A stretch of DNA of 64,000 nt from Burkholderia sp. Bp9142 (GCF_003853415.1 NZ_QTPP01000012.1:62001-126000), one strand, 5' to 3'. Counted from the stretch's first letter, positions 35,726-44,611 are shown. A program made the numbers and translations. The notes: generated by a model not told the origin, from the sequence alone.

Positions 35726-37788
35726 TGCGTGAGGTCGATCTCGTAGATGGCGAGGTTCTTGCCCGAGCCGTCGTCGGCCGCGACCTGCGTGAGGCCGCTC
35801 AGGCCGGCCGCCGCCGCGTCGCCGAGTCGATTCGGCGCGGACGTGAACTGCACGTGCGCGACCGAGCTCGCGAGCTTCGTGAAGCGCCAGCTGCGCTGCG
35901 CGCCGTCCGCCGCGCGCGTGATCGCGCCGCGCTTCTTGATGAACGCGATCAGCACGTCGCGGTTCGCATCGGGCGACGCGAAGATCGTCTTGCTGCCGTC
36001 GAGGCCCGGGAAGTTGCCGCCGCCGCTCGCACGGTAGTTGTTGGTCGCGACGATGAACTGCGCGTTCGGGTCGAGCGGCGCGCCCTTGTACGTCAGGTTC
36101 CTGATCCGGCTGCCGACCGGCTGCGTGACGTCGATCTCGTACGCAAGGTCGGCCGACGTGAACATGTCGAAGTTGTAGCCGGGGAAGCTGCTGACGAGCG
36201 GCTGCACGGTCGCCTTGGCCGGGTCGATCGTGTTGAAGCGCTTCGCGGCCGTCTCGAGCCAGTTCTTCACGTCGGCGCCGCTCACCTTCACCGCGTAGAC
36301 GGTATTCGGATACAGGTACAGGTCGGCCGCGTTGTTGATCGCGAGCGCGCCCGGCGCGACGTCGGTGTAGTCGCTGCCGCCGCCGAAGCCGCTCTTGAAC
36401 GGCGCGCTGACCGACAGCACCGGCAGCGACGCGTATTGCGGCAGGTTCGCCTGCACGTAGGTCTTCACGTAGTCGGCCTGCGCCTCGTTGACGATCTGGA
36501 TCGCGCCCGGATCGCCGACGTCCGCGAAGTACGAGTTCATCCGGTAGTCGGTCGAGCCGATCGGCGTCTTCACGTAGTCGATCGTCGCCTGGTGCTCGGC
36601 CGCGATCGCGGCGGACACCGACGGGTCGGCGGCCACGTAGGTCTTGTCGGCGTTCTGGATCGGCCGCGCCTCGACGGTCGTCTGCGACTTGTCGACGCTC
36701 CATGCCTTGCCGTCGAACTTCAGGCCGAGCTTGATCACGCCGAGATGCTTGCCCCAGTAGTTGGCCATCACGGTCGGCACGCCGTTGACGGTGCCCTTGA
36801 CCTTGTCGACGCCCGGCAGGTTGAACTGCGGCACGGTGCTCTTCGCGTCCGGGAACACCTGGTGCGAGTGGCCGATCAGCATCGCGTCGATGCCGGGCAC
36901 GGTCGACAGCCACCAGCTGCCGTTTTCCATCGTCGGCGAGTACGCGGAATTGTCGAGGCCGCCGTGCGAGATCGCGACGACGAGATCGGCGCCCTTCGCG
37001 CGCATCTCCGGAATGTACTTCTCGGCCGCTTCCTTCAGGCCGGTCGTGTAGACCTTGCCGTCGAGCCAGCGCTTGTCCCAGTTCATGATCGCGGGCGGCG
37101 TGAAGCCGATGATGCCGACCTTCACCGGCGCGCTGACCGTCTTGCCGTCGGGGGTGACGGCCGTCACCGTGCGGGTCAGGATCGTGTACGGCGTGAACAG
37201 CGGCGCGTTGGTCTTCGCGCTGATCACGTTCGCGAGCACCTGCGGGAAGTTCGGGCCGGCGCACTTCTTCTGCTGCGCGGGGGCGGGCAGCCCGTCGACG
37301 TCGAACGTGTTGCCGGTCACCTGCGACAGGTACGGCAGCCCGTAGTTGAATTCGTGATTGCCGATCCCGCCGCCGTCGAACTTCGCGGCGTTCATCACCT
37401 TGTAGATCGCGAGCGTCTGGTCGCAGCCGAGCGGGTTCACGAGTGCCTGGTAGTCGGACAGCGCGGTGCCCTGGATCGTGTCGCCGTTGTCGAGCAGCAG
37501 CGTGTTCGGGTACTGCGCGCGCGCCTGCGCGATCAGCGTCGACACGCGCTCGAAACCGAGCGAGTTGTCGGCGGCGAGCTTGAAATAGTCGTACGAGAGT
37601 ACGTTGGTGTGCAGGTCGGTCGTTTCGAGCAGCGCGAGCGTGGCGGCAGTGCCGGCGGGCGCCTGGGCCTGCGTCTGCGACGACGGAGCGGTGACGTCGT
37701 CGCCGCCGCAGCCGGCGAGGGCGAAGGCGAGGCTGGCGAGCGCGGCGGCGGTCGCCTCGCGACGGCGGAAAGGCGGGGGGAGACGCAT
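35722..37788 (-). CDS. Bifunctional 2',3'-cyclic-nucleotide phosphodiesterase/nucleotidase lipoprotein
   Basis: A 688-residue UshA/CpdB-family periplasmic enzyme that releases phosphate and nucleosides from extracellular nucleotides. The lipobox LAGC puts a lipidated Cys at residue 27, so it is membrane-anchored. Metallophosphatase motifs follow in order: TTDLHTNV, NGDTIQGT, GNHEFNYG, ISHGG and GHSHQVF; the C-terminal half is the substrate-binding 5'-nucleotidase domain (ATNNYRASGGGNFPG). A Pho-box-like sequence lies ~110 bp upstream. It is followed by the coupled Sel1 gene. Confidence 0.9.
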   Translation of the reverse strand: MRLPPPFRRREATAAALASLAFALAGCGGDDVTAPSSQTQAQAPAGTAATLALLETTDLHTNVLSYDYFKLAADNSLGFERVSTLIAQARAQYPNTLLLDNGDTIQGTALSDYQALVNPLGCDQTLAIYKVMNAAKFDGGGIGNHEFNYGLPYLSQVTGNTFDVDGLPAPAQQKKCAGPNFPQVLANVISAKTNAPLFTPYTILTRTVTAVTPDGKTVSAPVKVGIIGFTPPAIMNWDKRWLDGKVYTTGLKEAAEKYIPEMRAKGADLVVAISHGGLDNSAYSPTMENGSWWLSTVPGIDAMLIGHSHQVFPDAKSTVPQFNLPGVDKVKGTVNGVPTVMANYWGKHLGVIKLGLKFDGKAWSVDKSQTTVEARPIQNADKTYVAADPSVSAAIAAEHQATIDYVKTPIGSTDYRMNSYFADVGDPGAIQIVNEAQADYVKTYVQANLPQYASLPVLSVSAPFKSGFGGGSDYTDVAPGALAINNAADLYLYPNTVYAVKVSGADVKNWLETAAKRFNTIDPAKATVQPLVSSFPGYNFDMFTSADLAYEIDVTQPVGSRIRNLTYKGAPLDPNAQFIVATNNYRASGGGNFPGLDGSKTIFASPDANRDVLIAFIKKRGAITRAADGAQRSWRFTKLASSVAHVQFTSAPNRLGDAAAAGLSGLTQVAADDGSGKNLAIYEIDLTQ

Positions 37789-37897
37789 CGGTTGTCCTGT
37801 TCGGTGTTCTGTTTTGTGAAATTCGCGGTGCGCGACGAAATGGCGGCGCGGGCGCCGACGGCCTGACGTGCGGCGCGTGAGAGTATCGAAAGGAAAC

Positions 37898-37915
37898 GTG
37901 ACGGAAGAATGAAAG
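37898..37915 (-). promoter_or_regulatory. Pho-box-like sequence upstream of the nucleotidase gene
   Basis: On the minus strand: CTTTCAT-TCTT-CCGTCAC, matching the PhoB consensus CTGTCAT-N4-CTGTCAC with one mismatch in each heptamer. A further degenerate 11-base unit (GTTTCCTTTCG) follows, then TACTCT as a possible -10. Distance to the ATG at 37788 is ~110 bases. Confidence 0.5.
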
Positions 37916-38077
37916 GTCGCGCGCCGGACCATCGGCCGGGCCGATGGCGAGCGCCGCGCCGCCCCGGCACGGAGCACGCGCCGACAGTCCGGTGCCATCG
38001 CCCGGGCACCCCCGGTCACGCGCCCCGGGCCAGGCGTCCCCACGGAAATCCTCACGTCGCGGCGCCGGGTGGTTCGC

Positions 38078-38083
38078 TACAAT
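38078..38083 (+). promoter_or_regulatory. -10 element of the MCE lipid-transport operon
   Basis: TACAAT followed by GGCCGC, 34 bases before the TTG start at 38117. It shows that the GTG at 38069, which opens the longer reading frame, lies upstream of the transcription start. Confidence 0.55.
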
Positions 38084-38116
38084 GGCCGCTGTCATCCTTT
38101 TGCAAACAATCCGCCC

Positions 38117-39241
38117 TTGGACTTCGAGACTCCTCCCGGCCTGTCGGTCGACGCCGGCGGCCAGGGTCAGACGGTGCGCCTGTACGGCCAATGGACCGCA
38201 CTCGCGCTCGCGCGCAACCGCGGCGCGGTCGCGCGCCGCGTCGCGGGCATCGCGTCCGGGCGCGTGAGCGAATGGGACCTGTCCGGCATCGAACGGCTCG
38301 ACCACGTCGGCGGCCAGGCGCTGTGGCGCGTGTGGGGCCGCAAGCTGCCGGCCGGCGTCGCGCTGACCGCCACGCAGCGCACCATCTTCGAGCGGATCGA
38401 ACGCCTCGACAGCCAGCGCGAGGCGCCCGAGCGCGTCGTGCGGTTCGATCCCGTCACGCGCCTCGGCCAGGCGATCTTCTCATTCGGCGAACACCTGCAG
38501 GGCGGCATCGCAATGTTCGGCCTCGTGATCCTCGACGCGCTGTCGGTGCTGCGCCGTCCGCAGACGATGCCGTGGAAGGAAACCTCGGCGAACATCTACA
38601 GCGCCGGCGCGCAGGCGCTGCCGATCACCGCGCTGGTCGCGTTCCTGATCGGCATCGTGCTCAGCTACCTGTCCGCGCAGCAGCTGCAGATGTTCGGCGC
38701 GAACCGCTACATCGTGAACATCCTCGGGCTGTCGGTGATCCGCGAGCTTGGGCCCGTGCTGTCGGCGATTCTCGTCGCGGGCCGCTCGGGCTCGGCGATC
38801 ACCGCGCAGATCGGCGTGATGCGCGTGACCGAGGAGCTCGACGCGATGCGCGTGATGGGCATCCCGCACGGGCTGCGGCTGATCCTGCCGCGCGTGCTCG
38901 CGCTCGGCGTCGCGATGCCGCTGCTCGTGATGTGGACCAACATCATCGCGCTGACGGGCGGCGCGCTGGCCGCGAAGCTGGTGCTCGGGATCGACGTCAA
39001 TTATTTCGTGCGCTCGCTGCCGGGCGTCGTGCCGATCGCGAACCTGTACATCGGCGTCGGCAAGGGGGTCGTGTTCGGCATGCTGATCGCGCTGGTCGCA
39101 TGTCATTTCGGTTTCCGGATCAAGGCGAATTCGCAGAGCCTCGGCGAAGGCACGACCACCTCGGTCGTCTCGTCGATCACGGTCGTGATCCTCGCCGACG
39201 CGGTGTTCGCGATCCTGTTCCAGAACGTGGGGCTAGGATGA
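38117..39241 (+). CDS. MlaE-family lipid ABC transporter permease with N-terminal STAS-like domain
   Basis: A 374-residue inner-membrane permease. Residues 1-~110 form a STAS-like domain (TVRLYGQWTALALARN; WDLSGIERLDHVGGQALW) equal to a fused MlaB. The rest is the MlaE permease: AGAQALPITALVAFLIGIVLSY, then NRYIVNILGLSVIRELGPVLSAILVAGRSGSAI and EELDAMRVMGIPHG, ending in ~5 membrane helices. It moves phospholipid-type lipids between membranes with MlaF/MlaD partners. A TTG start at 38117 is inferred because the only upstream start codon precedes the promoter. The stop overlaps the ATPase start as ATGA. Confidence 0.88.
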   Translation: MDFETPPGLSVDAGGQGQTVRLYGQWTALALARNRGAVARRVAGIASGRVSEWDLSGIERLDHVGGQALWRVWGRKLPAGVALTATQRTIFERIERLDSQREAPERVVRFDPVTRLGQAIFSFGEHLQGGIAMFGLVILDALSVLRRPQTMPWKETSANIYSAGAQALPITALVAFLIGIVLSYLSAQQLQMFGANRYIVNILGLSVIRELGPVLSAILVAGRSGSAITAQIGVMRVTEELDAMRVMGIPHGLRLILPRVLALGVAMPLLVMWTNIIALTGGALAAKLVLGIDVNYFVRSLPGVVPIANLYIGVGKGVVFGMLIALVACHFGFRIKANSQSLGEGTTTSVVSSITVVILADAVFAILFQNVGLG

Positions 39242-40152
39242 GCGCGTCAAACGAAACCGCCGCGCATGCCGCGGCAGTCGGCGCAGGCTCGGCCGGCACG
39301 CCGCCGGACGCCGCCGCGCACGGCGACGAATTCGTGATCGAGGTGCGTAACCTGACGAAGCGCTACGGGCGCAACATCATTCACCAGAAGCTCGATTTCG
39401 ACGTGCGGCGCGGCGAGATCGTGTCGATCGTCGGCGGCTCCGGCTCGGGCAAGACGACGCTCGTGCGGCAGATCCTCGGCCTCGAGCGGCCGACTTCGGG
39501 CACGATCAAGGTGTTCGGCGAAGACACGTCGAAGATCGACGCCGCGAGCGCACGGATGATGCGCACGCGCTCCGGGATGCTGTTCCAGCAGGGCGCGCTG
39601 TTTTCGTCGATGACCGTGTTCGACAACGTCGCGCAGCCGCTGCGCGAGCTCGGCCGCGTGCCGCCCGACCTGCTGCACGATATCGTGATGCTGAAGCTCG
39701 AGATGGTCGGGCTGCCGTGCAAGCACGCATCGAAGATGCCGGCCGCGCTGTCGGGCGGGATGGTGAAGCGGGTCGGCATCGCGCGTGCGATCGCGCTCGA
39801 GCCCGAGCTGCTGTTCCTCGACGAGCCGACCGCCGGCCTCGACCCGCAGGCGTCCGACGAATTCGTCGAGCTGATCGCGACGCTGCACCGCACGCTCGGG
39901 CTGACGGTCGTGATGGTGACGCACGACCTCGACACGATGGTCGCGCTGTCGACGCGCGTCGCGGTGTTGGCCGACCGCAAGGTGCTGGTCGCGGCACCCG
40001 TCGAGGACGTCGCGAACGTCGACCATCCATTCATCCACGAATATTTCCTGGGGCTGCGCGGGCGCCGCGCGCTGCAGGCGCTGCCGCCCGAGCGGCGCGC
40101 GAAGCTGCCGAAGGCGGCCCTCGAACCGGCGTCGTCGAGCGTCGAGCTGTAA
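39238..40152 (+). CDS. MlaF-type lipid ABC transporter ATPase
   Basis: A 304-residue ATPase energising the lipid transporter. It has Walker A GGSGSGKTT (~68-76), Q-loop FQQGALFSSMTVFDNV, signature LSGGMVKRVGIARA and Walker B LLFLDEPTAGLDP, with H-loop MVTHDLD. A ~30-residue Ala-rich N-terminal extension precedes the ABC fold. It overlaps the permease gene by four bases and is followed 24 bp later by the MCE gene. Confidence 0.93.
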   Translation: MSASNETAAHAAAVGAGSAGTPPDAAAHGDEFVIEVRNLTKRYGRNIIHQKLDFDVRRGEIVSIVGGSGSGKTTLVRQILGLERPTSGTIKVFGEDTSKIDAASARMMRTRSGMLFQQGALFSSMTVFDNVAQPLRELGRVPPDLLHDIVMLKLEMVGLPCKHASKMPAALSGGMVKRVGIARAIALEPELLFLDEPTAGLDPQASDEFVELIATLHRTLGLTVVMVTHDLDTMVALSTRVAVLADRKVLVAAPVEDVANVDHPFIHEYFLGLRGRRALQALPPERRAKLPKAALEPASSSVEL

Positions 40153-40176
40153 CAGGCAAGGACAAGGAACCCTCTG

Positions 40177-41112
40177 ATGGAAAACAAATCACATGCGTTC
40201 TGGGCCGGCCTGTTCACGATCGCGCTGACGCTGGCGATCGCGGGCACCGTGTTCTGGTTCAACGTCGACCGCACCGTGCGCGTGCCGTACGACCTCCTCG
40301 CGCGCACCAACGTGACGGGCCTGTTCCCCGATGCGGCCGTGCGCTTTCGCGGCCTCGACGTCGGCAAGGTGCAGTCGATCGGCTTCGACCGCACGCATCC
40401 GGGCCAGATCCGGATCCGGATTCTGGTCGACCACGACGCGCCGATCACGCAGTCGACCTACGGCAGCCTCGGCTTCCAGGGCGTGACGGGCATCGCGTTC
40501 GTGCAGCTCGAGGACACGGGCCAGGACCTGGCGCCGCTGCCGTCGTCGCCGAAGGCGATCGCGCAGATCCCGATGCGGCCGAGCCTGTTCGACCAGATCC
40601 AGGAGCGCGGCGACGTGCTGCTGCGGCAGCTCGAGCAGGCGGCGAAAAGCGCGAACGCGCTGATGTCGCCGGAGATGCGCGAGCAGTTGCGCGCGACGGC
40701 CGAAAGCCTGCAGCACGCGGCGGACGGCGCGGCGACGCTGTCGAAGCAGCTCGCGCCGGCGGTGGCCGCGCTGCCGGAGACGATGCACGCGGTCAATCGC
40801 ACGATGGCGTCGGCGAACACGCTACTGCAGCCGAACGGGCCGCTCGTGTCGAACCTGGACAAGGCCGGCTCGGCCGCGGAGCAGGTCGGCGTCGCGCTGA
40901 ACGACCTGAACGCGCGGGTCCAGTACGACACGCTGCCGCGTTTCAACGCGCTGGCCGGCAGCGTTGGCGACGCGTCGCGGCAACTGAAGGACGTCGCCGG
41001 TGAACTCGGCCGCAACCCGCGCAGTCTGTTGTTCGGTTCGCCCGGCTCCGAGCCCGGACCCGGCGAAGCGGGCTTCGTCTGGCCGGGGGCGGGTGCGGCG
41101 GCCGGGAAGTGA
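40177..41112 (+). CDS. MCE-domain (MlaD-like) lipid-binding protein
   Basis: A 311-residue membrane-anchored periplasmic protein. Residues ~9-28 are the N-terminal membrane helix (WAGLFTIALTLAIAGTVFWF). The MCE domain spans ~38-120 (VPYDLLARTNVTGLFPDAAVRFRGLDVGKVQSI; LGFQGVTGIAFVQLED). A long helical C-terminal region (ERGDVLLRQLEQAAKSANAL onward) could form a tunnel-like extension, longer than in E. coli MlaD (183 residues). It presents lipid to the permease. It ends four bases after GTG 41109. Confidence 0.9.
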   Translation: MENKSHAFWAGLFTIALTLAIAGTVFWFNVDRTVRVPYDLLARTNVTGLFPDAAVRFRGLDVGKVQSIGFDRTHPGQIRIRILVDHDAPITQSTYGSLGFQGVTGIAFVQLEDTGQDLAPLPSSPKAIAQIPMRPSLFDQIQERGDVLLRQLEQAAKSANALMSPEMREQLRATAESLQHAADGAATLSKQLAPAVAALPETMHAVNRTMASANTLLQPNGPLVSNLDKAGSAAEQVGVALNDLNARVQYDTLPRFNALAGSVGDASRQLKDVAGELGRNPRSLLFGSPGSEPGPGEAGFVWPGAGAAAGK

Positions 41113-41201
41113 AGCGGATCGCCAGCCCGTCGATCGACCGGCCCGGCGCGAAACCGGGCAATGACGCCATCGAAACCGGAAACATCATGCAGGAACATGC
41201 C

Positions 41202-41825
41202 ATGCCACGAATTCTTGATCGCGCGCTGCGTCCGGCCGCGACCGCCCTCGCGATGCTGACGCTCGTGCTCGCCGCCGGCTGCGCCGGCAACGGCGCGGCG
41301 CTGTCGAACGTCCGCTACGACCTCGGGCCGGCCGCGTCGGTCGTGACGGCCGGCGCGGGCCCCGCGCTGAAGGTGCTCGACGTCGCCGCGCCCGACGCGC
41401 TCGACACGGACAAGTTCGTCTACCGTCTCGCGTATGCGGATGCGCAGCGCATGGCCGTCTATCGCGACAGCCGCTGGACCGCGCCACCCGCGCAACTGCT
41501 CACGCAGCGGCTGCGCGGCGCGCTGTCGTTGCGCGGCGCGGTGCTCGAAGGCTCCGACGGCGTGCGCGCACCGACGCTGAAGGTCGATCTGAACGAATTC
41601 GAGCAGGTGTTCGACGGACAGTCGCAGAGTCACGGCGCGGTCACCGCGCGCGCGACGCTGACGCGGGACGGCAAGGTGCTCGGCCAGCGCACGTTCGTCG
41701 CGCGCGCGCCGTCGAGCACGCCCGATGCGGCCGGCGGCGCGCGTGCACTCGCGGCCGCGAGCGACGAGCTCGTGTCGCAGATCGCCGCGTGGGTCGGCGT
41801 GCAGGCGTACGCGGGCAACCCGTGA
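41202..41825 (+). CDS. ABC-type transport auxiliary lipoprotein (PqiC/ABC_trans_aux family)
   Basis: A 207-residue predicted outer-membrane lipoprotein. Signal peptide with lipobox LAAGC, lipidated Cys27. The mature part matches the auxiliary family associated with MCE/Pqi systems (VRYDLGPA; LKVLDVAAPDALDTDKFVYRLAY; AQLLTQRLRGALS). It probably docks the MCE transporter to the outer membrane. Start at 41202 is chosen since AGGA is seven bases upstream; in-frame 41187 is an alternative. Confidence 0.83.
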   Translation: MPRILDRALRPAATALAMLTLVLAAGCAGNGAALSNVRYDLGPAASVVTAGAGPALKVLDVAAPDALDTDKFVYRLAYADAQRMAVYRDSRWTAPPAQLLTQRLRGALSLRGAVLEGSDGVRAPTLKVDLNEFEQVFDGQSQSHGAVTARATLTRDGKVLGQRTFVARAPSSTPDAAGGARALAAASDELVSQIAAWVGVQAYAGNP

Positions 41826-41844
41826 CGCGCGACGCACAGCCGCG

Positions 41845-42996
41845 ATGAGCACGCCAGGCACGCCGCGCGCGTCGGCGCTGGCGCGGCAGGCGTTCGCCGC
41901 GTACGCGGCGCTCATCGTCTATGCATCGCTGTATCCGTTCGCCGGCTGGGTGTCGCTCGGCATCGGGCCGTTCGACTACCTGTTCGCGCCGATGCAGCGC
42001 TATGTGACCGCGTTCGACGTGGTCACCAATGTGCTCGGCTACATGCCGTTCGGCGCACTCGGCGTGCTCGCGCTGCATCCGCGCTGGCGCGGCGTGGCCG
42101 CGACGCTGATCATGGGGGGCCTGGGCGTGCTGCTGTCGGGATCGATGGAGGCGCTGCAGACCTACCTGCCGGCGCGCATCGCGTCGAATCTCGATCTCGC
42201 GGCCAACGCGCTCGGCGCGCTGCTCGGCGCGGCGCTCGCGGCACCGGCCACCGGCGCGCTGCTCGACCGCGGCGCGCTGCGGCGGCTGCGCTTCGCGTGG
42301 TTCGAGGCCGACGGCGCGACGCCGCTGCTGCTCGCCGTGCTGTGGCCGTTCGCGATCCTGTTTCCGTCGCCGTTCCTGTTCGGCATCGGCGATTGGCCGG
42401 CCGCGCTGTGGGAACGCGCCGACGGCTCGATGCAGGGCGCGCTGCTCGCGTGGCTGCCGGCCGCGTGGCGCGTAAGCGAATGGCCCGAGCGCGTCGATGG
42501 CTGGCTGTCCGACTCCGCGTGGGAAGCCACGCTCGGCGGACTGATGCTGTTCGCCGCGCTGGCGATCGCGTCGCTCGCGATGCGCGCCCGCGCGCCGCGC
42601 GTGCGGCTCCTGATCGCGTTCGTCGCGGCGACGCTCGCGCTGAAGGCGGCCGCGACCTTCATGCAGTCGAGCACCGGCCTCGTCGTCGTGTGGGCGACGC
42701 CCGGCGCGCGGCTCGGCATCGAGCTCGGCTTCGCGGCGGCACTGCTCGCATTGCGCATGCCGGCCGCGTGGCGCGCGTTGCTCGCGGCGCTCGCGCTGCT
42801 GGCCGGCGTGGCGCTCGTCAACCTGCTGCCCGTCAACCCGTTCTTCGACTTCACGCTGTCGGGCTGGCGGCAGGGCCGCTACGTGCACTTCAACAGCATC
42901 GCGCGCTGGCTCGCGTGGATCTGGCCCTACGCGGCGCTGATCTGGCTCGGCCAGCGGGTCGAGCACGCGTGGCTGCCGGCCGCGCTGCGGCGCTGA
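41845..42996 (+). CDS. VanZ-like family membrane protein
   Basis: A 383-residue polytopic membrane protein. The N-terminal ~120 residues fit the VanZ pattern (ALIVYASLYPFAGW; VVTNVLGYMPFGALGVLAL; EALQTYLPARIASNLDLAANALGALLG). About five additional membrane helices follow, so it is much longer than VanZ itself. No link to teicoplanin resistance is implied; in Gram-negative bacteria its role is unknown. It starts 20 bp after the auxiliary lipoprotein gene and may be part of the same transcript. Confidence 0.82.
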   Translation: MSTPGTPRASALARQAFAAYAALIVYASLYPFAGWVSLGIGPFDYLFAPMQRYVTAFDVVTNVLGYMPFGALGVLALHPRWRGVAATLIMGGLGVLLSGSMEALQTYLPARIASNLDLAANALGALLGAALAAPATGALLDRGALRRLRFAWFEADGATPLLLAVLWPFAILFPSPFLFGIGDWPAALWERADGSMQGALLAWLPAAWRVSEWPERVDGWLSDSAWEATLGGLMLFAALAIASLAMRARAPRVRLLIAFVAATLALKAAATFMQSSTGLVVVWATPGARLGIELGFAAALLALRMPAAWRALLAALALLAGVALVNLLPVNPFFDFTLSGWRQGRYVHFNSIARWLAWIWPYAALIWLGQRVEHAWLPAALRR

Positions 42997-43064
42997 CGCG
43001 GCAGGCGGGGCAGGGCGGCAGGGCGGCCACGGCCCGGTCGCGGGCAGCGGTGCGCGCCGGTCGT

Positions 43065-43070
43065 TATAAT
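43065..43070 (+). promoter_or_regulatory. Consensus -10 before the ferredoxin gene
   Basis: Perfect TATAAT preceded by TCGT, ~82 bases before the ATG at 43152. No good -35. Followed by CGTCCGC, again a GC-rich discriminator. Confidence 0.5.
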
Positions 43071-43151
43071 CGTCCGCATCCTCCATTGCCCCGCGCAACG
43101 GCAACCGCTTCTCTTTCCGCCCGGCCCCGCGCCGGGCCGCTCGTCACCACC

Positions 43152-43469
43152 ATGGATTCCTACTACCAGCACCACGTCTTCTTCTGCCTGAACCAGCGCG
43201 AACCGGGCGCCGAGCGTCCGAGCTGCGCGCAATGCGATGCGCAGACCATGCAGGAATACGCGAAAAAGCGCGTGAAGGAACTCGGCCTCGCGGGGCCCGG
43301 CAAGGTGCGCATCAACAAGGCCGGCTGTCTCGACCGCTGCGAGGAAGGGCCCGTGATGGTCGTGTATCCGGAAGGCACGTGGTACACGTACGTCGACCAG
43401 GCCGACATCGACGAGATCGTCGAATCGCACCTGCGCGACGGCAAGGTCGTCGACCGCCTGAAGATCTGA
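43152..43469 (+). CDS. Thioredoxin-like [2Fe-2S] ferredoxin
   Basis: A 105-residue ferredoxin of the thioredoxin-fold type. Candidate cluster ligands are Cys12, Cys25, Cys59 and Cys63 (spacing 13, 34, 4), near-identical to the pattern of such ferredoxins. Other features: RINKAGCLDRCEEGPVMVVYPEG and GTWYTYVDQADIDEIVESHL. Electron partners are unknown. It is 13 bp upstream of the hydrolase gene and likely co-transcribed. Confidence 0.9.
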   Translation: MDSYYQHHVFFCLNQREPGAERPSCAQCDAQTMQEYAKKRVKELGLAGPGKVRINKAGCLDRCEEGPVMVVYPEGTWYTYVDQADIDEIVESHLRDGKVVDRLKI

Positions 43470-43482
43470 GCGGGACGGCCGA

Positions 43483-44127
43483 ATGAACGTTCATACGCAG
43501 AAGTCGCTGATCGCGGGCCCGGTCGGGCAGATCGAAATCGCGGTCGACCTGCCGGACGCCGTGCGCGAAGGCAGCGCCGCGCCGCGCGGGATCGCGCTCG
43601 TCGCGCACCCGCATCCGCTGTTCGGCGGCACGATGGACAACAAGGTCGCGCAAACACTCGCGCGCACGCTGGTCCAGCTCGACTACGTGGTGTACCGGTC
43701 CAACTTCCGCGGCGTCGGTGCGACCGAGGGCGTGCACGACAACGGCATCGGCGAGGCCGACGACCTGCTCGCGGTGCTCGCGCACATGCGCGCGCAGCCC
43801 GCGTATGCGGACCTGCCGCTCGTGCTCGCGGGTTTCTCGTTCGGCACCTTCGTGCTGTCGCACGTCGCGAAGCGGCTGCGCGACGCGGGCGAGACGATCG
43901 AGCGGATGGTGTTCGTCGGCACGGCCGCGAGCCGCTGGCAGGTCGCCGACGTGCCCGAGAACACGCTCGTGATCCACGGCGAAACCGACGACACGGTGCC
44001 GATCGGATCGGTCTACGACTGGGCGCGGCCGCAGGAGCTGCCGGTCGTCGTGATCCCCGGCGCCGAGCACTTCTTCCATCGCAAGCTGCACGTGCTGAAG
44101 CGCATCGTCGTCGACGCGTGGCGTTGA
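43483..44127 (+). CDS. Alpha/beta hydrolase
   Basis: A 214-residue cytoplasmic hydrolase of the YcjY/CocE-like small family. The nucleophile elbow is GFSFG (Ser119), the acid is probably in HGETDDTVP, and the histidine in PGAEHFFHRKL. PHPLFGGTMDNKVAQ near the N terminus is the oxyanion-hole region. The substrate is unknown. It shares a transcript with the ferredoxin gene, a pairing I cannot explain functionally. Confidence 0.85.
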   Translation: MNVHTQKSLIAGPVGQIEIAVDLPDAVREGSAAPRGIALVAHPHPLFGGTMDNKVAQTLARTLVQLDYVVYRSNFRGVGATEGVHDNGIGEADDLLAVLAHMRAQPAYADLPLVLAGFSFGTFVLSHVAKRLRDAGETIERMVFVGTAASRWQVADVPENTLVIHGETDDTVPIGSVYDWARPQELPVVVIPGAEHFFHRKLHVLKRIVVDAWR

Positions 44128-44166
44128 TGCGTTGAGCGCGGCGCGCATCGTTGCTGCCGCGCCATC

Positions 44167-44193
44167 GCGATGTCGCCGCTCGCGCGACATCGC
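44167..44193 (+). terminator. Stem-loop after the ferredoxin/hydrolase operon
   Basis: GCGATGTCGC/GCGACATCGC, a perfect 10-bp stem with a seven-base loop, 39 bases past the stop at 44127. No T-run, so 3'-end processing or Rho-assisted termination is more likely than intrinsic termination. Confidence 0.5.
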
Positions 44194-44379
44194 GCCGCAC
44201 CGTGCCGGACACGGTCGCACCTGCCCGCCGCCGCGCGGCGCAACCCGGCTTGCACGGCGCCTGCGCACACCTTTCGCGCGGCTTCGAACGCGATTCTCCG
44301 CGGCGAAGCCGCGCTATCCTCTCGAAGCCCGCGTGCGGCCACCGGCGCACGGTTCGCGAAAACGCCGTTCGCGGCCACG

Positions 44380-44385
44380 TATAAT
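44380..44385 (+). promoter_or_regulatory. Consensus -10 of the carboxypeptidase operon
   Basis: TATAATGGCCGC; no clear -35. It shares the downstream GGCCGC with the elements at 29796 and 38078. Leader length to the ATG at 44612 would be ~220 bases. Confidence 0.5.
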
Positions 44386-44611
44386 GGCCGCATTTCGCGT
44401 CGCCCGCGGCCCGGCTGGGCCCATGCGGCGCTCGTTTCGCCGCCTGTCCGCCCGCTCGCGACGGCCGCGAACCGAACGCGTCCGCACGAGTCCAACCGGC
44501 GCGTTTCGCGCCGTCCGACGCAGTCGGACGAACGCCGGAACGCCCGCCGCCTTGCCGTTCAACCCCTGCGCGTTTCGCGCCCGCACTTTCTGCCACCAGC
44601 CTGAATCGATC

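Larger units (their letters stand above)
37789..38116. other. Divergent nucleotidase / MCE-operon intergenic region
   Basis: A 328-bp region with the Pho-box-like site toward the left, a GC-rich inverted-repeat patch near 37935-37960 (CCATCGGCC/GGCCGATGG) in the middle, and the MCE operon promoter at 38078. No gene. Confidence 0.5.
44128..44611. other. 484-bp intergenic stretch before the carboxypeptidase gene
   Basis: Contains a 10-bp hairpin at 44167-44193 near the 3' end of the hydrolase operon and a consensus -10 at 44380. The ~225 bases after the -10 are an unusually long leader of Arg/Pro-rich frames with no credible gene. Confidence 0.45.

Noticed and set aside
38069..38116. GTG start at 38069 for the MCE permease
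   Set aside because: It lies upstream of the predicted -10 element at 38078, so it would not be in the mRNA; TTG at 38117 fits the family start better.
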